Of a stretch of 13,451 nt of DNA, positions 9,537-13,451 are shown piece after piece; positions within the stretch are counted from its first letter, which is position 1; the number at the start of each line of letters is the position of its first letter. The stretch lies in the NCBI GenBank assembly GCA_947175465.1, contig CAMWMY010000013.1:1-13451 (forward strand). The letters run 5' to 3'. The notes under the pieces are model-generated. The model worked only from the letters and a program-made list of their open reading frames with translations. It ran no database searches and had not been told where the DNA came from. This DNA comes from an uncultured Erysipelotrichaceae bacterium. GTDB taxonomy: Bacteria; Bacillota_I; Bacilli_A; Erysipelotrichales; Erysipelotrichaceae. The position numbers were made by a program, and so were the translations under genes.

Positions 9537-10522
9537 TATTTCATCACTGCCACTTGCATACTTTGAATCACACTCATCATTTCTTCTGGGCCTAACTCAT
9601 CAGAAAATACAGTAAACTCAACTTGATTATAAATCGCACTTAATTTATTCCCGTCATAAAAACCTACAATATCTAAAGTATCAATCATTTGTCCAGGCAT
9701 TAAAACTGTTTGTGTACTTGATGGTGCTTGTCGTATAGACTGTACAACAGTAAAATTACTATCACCTGAAAATTCTAAGATATGTTTCGTAACACCATTG
9801 CTACTCATTGTTGATTTATTCGTTAATCTCGCATTAAAGACTTGTGATGGAAACAATGGTAAATCCGCATCGCTAATCATAGATGATGATACTTTTGATT
9901 CTAATGTTGTCGGTGCTTGGAAATAGCTTTCCTCTAATTTATGATCATACTCTACTTTATGGAATACAATTTTTAATTCTGGATTATTATCTTGATTAAA
10001 AATTTGTAGCCACTGTATTTTCGCATCCTTATCAAACATCATTTCTTGGCGTTTAAAATTTTTATTATTTGGATAGACAACATCGCTAGAAACAAGATAA
10101 CCTCCACTCTCTTTTTGAATAGTTGTATTTTCTTGATTCATAATCTCGACCATCGATTGTAATAAATAAGGCTTAGGCGAATTCATCGGCCAATCACCTT
10201 CAAATTTAAATACTTGATTTAAACTAGGTGTAATCACAAATACTCCTTCTGTATTGCGAAGAATAATTTGTTCTTGATTCAAATCTTTATCGTATAAACT
10301 AACTTTAAATAACTCATTCTCATCTTTTTGATAAGCTACTTGTAATGTATAAGATTTAATATCTTCACCTTTGGTAATCTCCATATCTCCTTCTAATAAA
10401 TAAGACGTCATATTACTCATTGTCTTTTCAAACTGTTTATCAAATGATTTTGGCTTTAAAGCAAATAGCAATCCTATAGCTAAAATAGCCACACCAACTC
10501 CTGCAATAAGTTTTGCTTTCAT
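9536..10522 (-). CDS. ydcC: YdcC-like LolA-fold membrane-anchored protein
   Basis: A 328-residue protein with a short cytoplasmic start, one N-terminal hydrophobic segment (about residues 4-22, LIAGVGVAILAIGLLFAL) and a large extracytoplasmic part rich in beta strands. Repeated YTLQVAYQKDE- and FKVSLY-type strands resemble the LolA/LppX fold of B. subtilis YdcC. Its place directly before an NdoA gene matches the Bacillus ydcC neighbourhood and supports the call. Unlike YdcC it has no lipobox Cys after the hydrophobic segment, so it is probably anchored by an uncleaved helix or secreted. An ATG two codons earlier (10528) is only 3 nt from GGAGG, whereas the chosen one is 9 nt away. Role in Bacillus is unclear (sporulation-associated lipoprotein). 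It overlaps the toxin gene by one base. Confidence 0.7.
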   Translation of the reverse strand: MKAKLIAGVGVAILAIGLLFALKPKSFDKQFEKTMSNMTSYLLEGDMEITKGEDIKSYTLQVAYQKDENELFKVSLYDKDLNQEQIILRNTEGVFVITPSLNQVFKFEGDWPMNSPKPYLLQSMVEIMNQENTTIQKESGGYLVSSDVVYPNNKNFKRQEMMFDKDAKIQWLQIFNQDNNPELKIVFHKVEYDHKLEESYFQAPTTLESKVSSSMISDADLPLFPSQVFNARLTNKSTMSSNGVTKHILEFSGDSNFTVVQSIRQAPSSTQTVLMPGQMIDTLDIVGFYDGNKLSAIYNQVEFTVFSDELGPEEMMSVIQSMQVAVMK

Positions 10523-10567
10523 ATGCATTCTCCTCCCTGCTCACCCTAATTTATGCAGGAATATTCT

Positions 10568-10585
10568 TGAAAATGCATATTTTCA
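10568..10585. repeat. Inverted repeat between divergent ydcC and DUF378-like genes
   Basis: TGAAAAT (10568-10574) and ATTTTCA (10579-10585) are perfect 7-bp arms around GCAT. It lies in the 96-bp region shared by the two divergent genes, where a candidate minus-strand -10 (TATAAT, 10600-10605) would place it just after the ydcC start point. It is an operator-like element without an assigned regulator; no convincing full promoter could be assigned on either strand. Confidence 0.4.
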
Positions 10586-10618
10586 CTCTTTTTTCATAGA
10601 TTATATATAGGTGATTAA

Positions 10619-10813
10619 ATGAATAAATTTCAAAAAATATGTTTACTATTTAGTATTCTTGTTGGCATTGACTTTGCCTTTTTTACCCTATTAAATATAT
10701 CTTTCTTACTACGTTTTCTCAATGATTCTTCTATTTGGTACAAGCTTTATGCTTTTTTCATCGGCATTAGTTCTTTTGTCAATCTACTCCTTATGAAACA
10801 AGGCGATTCCTAG
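10619..10813 (+). CDS. Small two-span membrane protein, DUF378-like
   Basis: A 64-residue protein with hydrophobic segments at about residues 7-31 and 43-59. The pattern of KICLLFSILVGIDFAFFTLLN followed by F-rich and IG-S segments resembles the DUF378 family (YuzA-like), whose typical GG(I/L)NWGLVGLFNFD motif is here altered to VGIDFAFFTLLNISF, so the match is suggestive only. It was accepted as real because AGGTGAT (10609-10615), a match to the end of the ideal Shine-Dalgarno sequence, sits correctly before the ATG, and because a strong terminator begins within its last codons. It is divergent from ydcC. Function unknown. Confidence 0.65.
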   Translation: MNKFQKICLLFSILVGIDFAFFTLLNISFLLRFLNDSSIWYKLYAFFIGISSFVNLLLMKQGDS

Positions 10814-10837
10814 TCTTTACTATAGAATCGCCTTTTT
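10801..10837 (+). terminator. Terminator hairpin built from the ends of two convergent genes
   Basis: AGGCGATTC (10801-10809) and GAATCGCCT (10825-10833) form a perfect 9-bp stem followed by T5 (10833-10837). The left arm encodes the last residues of the DUF378-like protein; the right arm encodes the last residues of the convergent acetyltransferase. On the minus strand the hairpin is followed by TTGTTT, a weaker tract, so it may also end that operon. Confidence 0.78.
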
Positions 10838-11236
10838 CATATACATATGAGGAACATGTTCCTCCATCTCAATCTCAGAACATTTCTCATACCCTAATTT
10901 TTCATAAAAAGGAATCGCTCTTACTTGCGCATGCAAAATAATTTCTTTTCCTCCTAGCTTTTTTACTTGTTCTTCTAAAAGCTTTACTAATGTTTCTCCA
11001 TATCCTTGTGCACGATACGCTTTTAAAATCGCTAATCTTCCTAAGGTATACGATGTTGATGATAAAGAAGAAAAAACACGCCCACAGCCAATTACTTCTT
11101 GATTAACATACAAAGTTATATGTGTAGCATACTGATCGATTTCATCAAATTCTTCTTGAAACCCTTGTTCTTTGATAAATACTTCTTCTCGTATTTTGCG
11201 ATAATCTTTTTCTTCATTAATCTTCCATGTAAGCAT
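10820..11236 (-). CDS. GNAT-family N-acetyltransferase
   Basis: A 138-residue single-domain acetyltransferase. The acetyl-CoA-binding motif A is LAILKAYRAQGYG (residues 68-80, with the R/Q-x-x-G-x-G core RAQGYG at 75-80), followed by a helix (ETLVKLLEEQVKKLGG) and the AIPFYEKLGYEKCSE motif B typical of the fold. The opening EEVFIKEQGFQEEFDEID is the signature of the YjcF/ElaA branch. Substrate unknown. AAGGAG (11244-11249) lies 7 nt upstream of the ATG. It follows the HMA-like gene by 22 nt and very probably shares its transcript. Its 3' end forms one arm of the terminator shared with the convergent gene. Confidence 0.87.
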   Translation of the reverse strand: MLTWKINEEKDYRKIREEVFIKEQGFQEEFDEIDQYATHITLYVNQEVIGCGRVFSSLSSTSYTLGRLAILKAYRAQGYGETLVKLLEEQVKKLGGKEIILHAQVRAIPFYEKLGYEKCSEIEMEEHVPHMYMKKAIL

Positions 11237-11258
11237 CTTCTTTTCTCCTTACTACTTA

Positions 11259-11456
11259 TTAAATAATCACAAATCCCTGATCAAGAATAATTCTTTTCGC
11301 AATATTCACCATATGAATATCACCATCTACAACTACGATTTGTTTCTCTAAATCAATTGTAAAATCCACACGTGTTGCCGCTAATGCTAGCTGTATTTTC
11401 TTCACGCTTTCATCATCTTTCATATTCGCAAGCATAATAATACTTTTCAATTTCAT
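11259..11456 (-). CDS. Small HMA-like (ferredoxin-fold) protein lacking the CxxC metal site
   Basis: A protein of about 65 residues whose predicted order strand-helix-strand-strand-helix-strand follows the heavy-metal-associated (CopZ/ATPase N-terminal) fold. In order it has KSIIMLANMKDDESVKKI, DFTIDL, KQIVVVDG and a closing HMVNIAKRIILDQGFVI segment. At the place of the metal-binding MxCxxC it has MKDDES, and there is no cysteine anywhere, so classical Cu+ binding is excluded. Start choice is uncertain: AAGAGGGTGATG puts the ATG (11456) only 2-4 nt after the AGAGGG element, whereas a TTG at 11450 would be 8 nt away. An in-frame GTG (11459) overlaps the SD. Promoter at 11473-11481; first gene of an operon with the acetyltransferase. 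Confidence 0.7.
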   Translation of the reverse strand: MKLKSIIMLANMKDDESVKKIQLALAATRVDFTIDLEKQIVVVDGDIHMVNIAKRIILDQGFVII

Positions 11457-11472
11457 CACCCTCTTATGAAAG

Positions 11473-11481
11473 ATTATAGCA
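11473..11481 (-). promoter_or_regulatory. Extended -10 promoter of the HMA-like/GNAT operon
   Basis: On the minus strand TGCTATAAT (11481 to 11473) is a perfect TATAAT with an upstream TG. The -35 region falls within the T-rich tail of the preceding terminator and is poor. The start point near 11466 leaves only 10-15 nt before the start codon. Confidence 0.6.
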
Positions 11482-11494
11482 CTATTTTATAAAT

Positions 11495-11523
11495 AAAAAA
11501 ACTTCTTATTTTTGTAAGAAGTT
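11495..11523 (-). terminator. Rho-independent terminator of the aspartokinase/Asd-like operon
   Basis: AACTTCTTA (11500-11508) and TAAGAAGTT (11515-11523) pair perfectly around a 6-nt loop; reading minus it is followed by seven T (11501-11495). The stem includes the stop codon and last codons of the Asd-like gene. Confidence 0.85.
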
Positions 11524-12510
11524 ATGATAAATATAATAAGCCGCTTGTAAGCCACTACCTACGCGTTGTGCAATATCATCACTTACCATCCAAAACTGTA
11601 AAGTATAATCATCCATCTTGCGTATACGCCCAATAAATGTACGATGATCATGTAAAACATCACTAATCATGGGATACATATTATGCTCAATATCATCCAT
11701 TAAAACAAAGAAAGAAGACCCTGCAAATAAATCTTGAATTTGTTCAATATGAATAGGTTCCTTCGTTTTTACACATACAACTTGAGATAATCCTCTCATA
11801 CTATCCACGCGTATACAAGTAGCATACAAAGGAAGTTGATCTTGCAATAAATATTGCACTTGTTTACATAAAATATCTTCACTTAATGTACTCCCATTTG
11901 CAAGAAAGGCATCACATTGTGGTAGTGGATGAAACAAAATAGGCAAATGCTGATGGCATGTTATATATGGAAACACATGTGCTTCCGGTTGTTTTTCTAA
12001 ATAATAATCTTTTAATTGCTGCTTTAATTCATTACACCCTATATAATCTAATTCACTTACAGGATGCATCGATGTGATACTTATATATTGTAACGTATAA
12101 GCAGTTTGTAAAACATGTAATGCTTGTGCTACAGGTATCGTACTACATTCAGGTATCTTTATACACTTTAATTCCTCTGTATTATTTTCTAAATTAAATC
12201 TAGGTAGGATAACATGTTCATCGACATTTCCTTTTAATAAAATACAATAGCTATTTGGTGCTATTTTATCCTTATACTTCTCATAAAGCATAGCATCACA
12301 TATAAAAAGAAGATGCACTTCTTTTCCTTCTATTTCTTGCATATTAGAAATAGGATAATACTTCTCTTTACATTTTTTAATCGTACCTACCCATTGCATC
12401 TGATCAAATAAATATAGTTCTTGATAAGGAAAATGCCATTTTTCTATCCAGATGAATACTTCTTTTGCAAGCAATGTACCTGCCCCTACAACACCAATAT
12501 TTGGTTGCAT
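11506..12510 (-). CDS. Degenerate aspartate-semialdehyde dehydrogenase homologue
   Basis: A 334-residue protein that aligns by eye along the whole of bacterial aspartate-semialdehyde dehydrogenase (Asd). Kept are the opening VVGA, active-site Cys122 (PECSTIP for PNCSTIQ), substrate Arg234 (ATCIRV), MYPM and IGRIRK (293-298). Lost are the end of the nucleotide loop (GATGAVG becomes GAGTLLA), the phosphate-binding Arg of the SAFRM segment, the Asn before the Cys, the Gln of TYQAVSG (His149 here), the catalytic His of GHSE (Leu241) and the DNLxKGAA motif. It is therefore unlikely to be a normal Asd, yet the frame is open and the gene has a Shine-Dalgarno site (GAAGGG, inside the end of the preceding gene). 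It starts 4 nt after the aspartokinase stop, so the two are translated together. It could be a regulatory pseudo-enzyme, a partner subunit or a new activity; none is shown. Confidence 0.75.
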   Translation of the reverse strand: MQPNIGVVGAGTLLAKEVFIWIEKWHFPYQELYLFDQMQWVGTIKKCKEKYYPISNMQEIEGKEVHLLFICDAMLYEKYKDKIAPNSYCILLKGNVDEHVILPRFNLENNTEELKCIKIPECSTIPVAQALHVLQTAYTLQYISITSMHPVSELDYIGCNELKQQLKDYYLEKQPEAHVFPYITCHQHLPILFHPLPQCDAFLANGSTLSEDILCKQVQYLLQDQLPLYATCIRVDSMRGLSQVVCVKTKEPIHIEQIQDLFAGSSFFVLMDDIEHNMYPMISDVLHDHRTFIGRIRKMDDYTLQFWMVSDDIAQRVGSGLQAAYYIYHNFLQK

Positions 12511-12514
12511 ACTC

Positions 12515-13237
12515 TCACCCTTCGATTATTGTACCGCTGCTATTTGAAAATGTCCCTTTTAAATAAATACGTATTTGGTGCTCCCTTGCAAAATTCACAC
12601 AACGATCATGTAGGACTCTAGCTTTCATATTCAGCATTTCATCGTAAGTAAGTTTATCATATTTAATCGCAAATTCGCTAAGCTTTGGATCGCAATCATA
12701 TACACCATCAACATCAGTATAAATATCTACTTCTTTCAAGCCAAGCATATTTGCGAATAAAACTGCACTATAATCACTTCCCCCTCTTCCAAGAGTAGTT
12801 ACTTTTTTATCATAGCTAATACCGATAAACCCTCCTACTACAATTACATCATATTCATTAAGCTTTGATTTTATTTCTTTATTATCCAATTTTATAACTT
12901 TTGCATATTCATAATTATTATCTGTTATAATTCCACTTCCTTGAAAACTTAAAGAATATGCTTTAATTCCCATCTCTAATAATTCACTACAAACTTTTAA
13001 ACTTGATAGCTGTTCCCCTACACTTACAAGCTTTGCTTTTTCTTCTTTGCTTAACTTCTCACTCCCAAGAGATAAAAGAGTATCTGTCGCATAACTATCC
13101 GGATATCTTCCCATAGCCGATACGACAACAATCACTTTATGTGTTTTTAATGCCTCTACTATATGGCGATAAGCATATTTTCTCGTAGATTCACTGCGTA
13201 ATGATGTACCTCCAAATTTTAATACCTTTGTATTCAT
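12515..13237 (-). CDS. Aspartokinase catalytic domain without ACT regulatory domains
   Basis: A 240-residue amino-acid-kinase-family protein aligning with the catalytic half of aspartokinase, best with the B. subtilis DapG type (AMGRYPDSYATD, residues 41-52). Seen are KFGGTS (7-12), GE at 74-75, GRGGSD (150-155), TDVDGVY (174-180) and the ARVLHDR helix, so ATP and aspartate sites look intact. Bacterial aspartokinases usually have about 400 or more residues with two C-terminal ACT domains that bind lysine or threonine. This one stops cleanly right after the catalytic domain (SNSSGTIIEG), so it would lack feedback control of the usual kind. An in-frame GTG exists at 13249, but GGGGG five bases before the ATG at 13237 favours the latter. 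It is the first gene of a two-gene operon. The truncation is encoded by a normal stop codon with the next gene starting at once, not a visible frameshift. Confidence 0.88.
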   Translation of the reverse strand: MNTKVLKFGGTSLRSESTRKYAYRHIVEALKTHKVIVVVSAMGRYPDSYATDTLLSLGSEKLSKEEKAKLVSVGEQLSSLKVCSELLEMGIKAYSLSFQGSGIITDNNYEYAKVIKLDNKEIKSKLNEYDVIVVGGFIGISYDKKVTTLGRGGSDYSAVLFANMLGLKEVDIYTDVDGVYDCDPKLSEFAIKYDKLTYDEMLNMKARVLHDRCVNFAREHQIRIYLKGTFSNSSGTIIEG

Positions 13238-13316
13238 AATATCCCCCACATTCCTTATAAACTATGAACATTCGCATATATTGTATGGGCATTTATCCTT
13301 ATTCTATAAAGGGTAC

Positions 13317-13340
13317 AAAAAAAGGCATTGATAAAATACC
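13317..13340 (-). terminator. Terminator or attenuator hairpin upstream of the aspartokinase
   Basis: Read on the minus strand, GGTATT (13340-13335) pairs with AATGCC (13329-13324, one G-U pair) around a 5-nt loop, followed by seven T (13323-13317). It lies about 80 bp before the aspartokinase start and on its strand. It is either the end of an upstream gene beyond the window or an attenuator in the aspartokinase leader; a second small hairpin (CAACA/TGTTG) lies just upstream. The stem is short. Confidence 0.5.
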
Positions 13341-13451
13341 GGTTCTACAACATTTAGTGTTGGTGACAATAAATTATTTGATTTTTGAGTAAATAAAAAG
13401 ACATAAGAGAAATCTACCTTTACAATTTAAGTGACAAATTCAAACGAAAGG

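Noticed and set aside
12421..12621. Plus-strand open frame across the aspartokinase/Asd-like junction
   Set aside because: Antisense to two well-supported genes, and no Shine-Dalgarno or promoter.
13330..13451. Lysine riboswitch or T-box in front of the aspartokinase
   Set aside because: None of the conserved blocks that I know for these elements is visible, and the region is cut by the window edge; only a simple hairpin with T tract can be supported.

Overview
The window is AT-rich, densely coded and mostly on the minus strand. Gene content points to a low-GC Gram-positive (Bacillota): a Bacillus-type MalP/MalA/GlvR maltose set, a streptococcal-type water-forming NADH oxidase, a YdcC-NdoA pair, A/G-rich Shine-Dalgarno sites and short hairpin-plus-U-tract terminators. 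An anaerobic or facultative gut Firmicute, possibly of the Erysipelotrichales, would fit. That placement is an inference from style and gene content; no taxonomic marker is present.

Layout, left to right. (1) Positions 1-163: the 3' part of a tRNA-Asn (GTT) with its terminator, then a large hairpin shared with the convergent nox gene. (2) 179-1661: nox with a clear sigma-A promoter and a leader of about 115 nt. (3) 1888-3554: two tandem, overlapping RpiR/GlvR-type regulators with their own promoter, a large inverted repeat over that promoter, and a terminator. (4) 3573-7116: a maltose/alpha-glucoside operon transcribed malP (PTS EIICB), then an unrecognised multi-spanning membrane protein, then malA (6-phospho-alpha-glucosidase), with promoter, candidate operators and terminator. 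(5) 7244-7615: a small ABM-fold monooxygenase-like protein. (6) 7723-9160: purA on the plus strand with a perfect consensus promoter and a terminator. (7) 9177-10522: a ydcC-like gene translationally coupled to a MazF/NdoA-type toxin gene, with no antitoxin between or beside them. (8) 10619-10837: a small DUF378-like membrane protein on the plus strand, whose terminator hairpin is built from the 3' ends of two convergent genes. (9) 10820-11481: a GNAT acetyltransferase behind a small HMA-fold protein that has no cysteine. (10) 11494-13237: an aspartokinase reduced to its catalytic domain, followed by an aspartate-semialdehyde-dehydrogenase homologue that keeps the active-site Cys but has lost other catalytic residues. 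A terminator or attenuator hairpin lies upstream.

How it works together: MalP would import and phosphorylate maltose or related alpha-glucosides, MalA would hydrolyse the 6-phosphate sugar, and one or both RpiR regulators would sense the phosphosugar through their SIS domains. MalP has no EIIA domain, so a glucose-type EIIA must come from elsewhere. Nox would recycle NADH using oxygen.

The items most worth following up are the ACT-less aspartokinase with its degenerate Asd-like partner, the antitoxin-less NdoA coupled to YdcC, and the membrane protein inside the mal operon.
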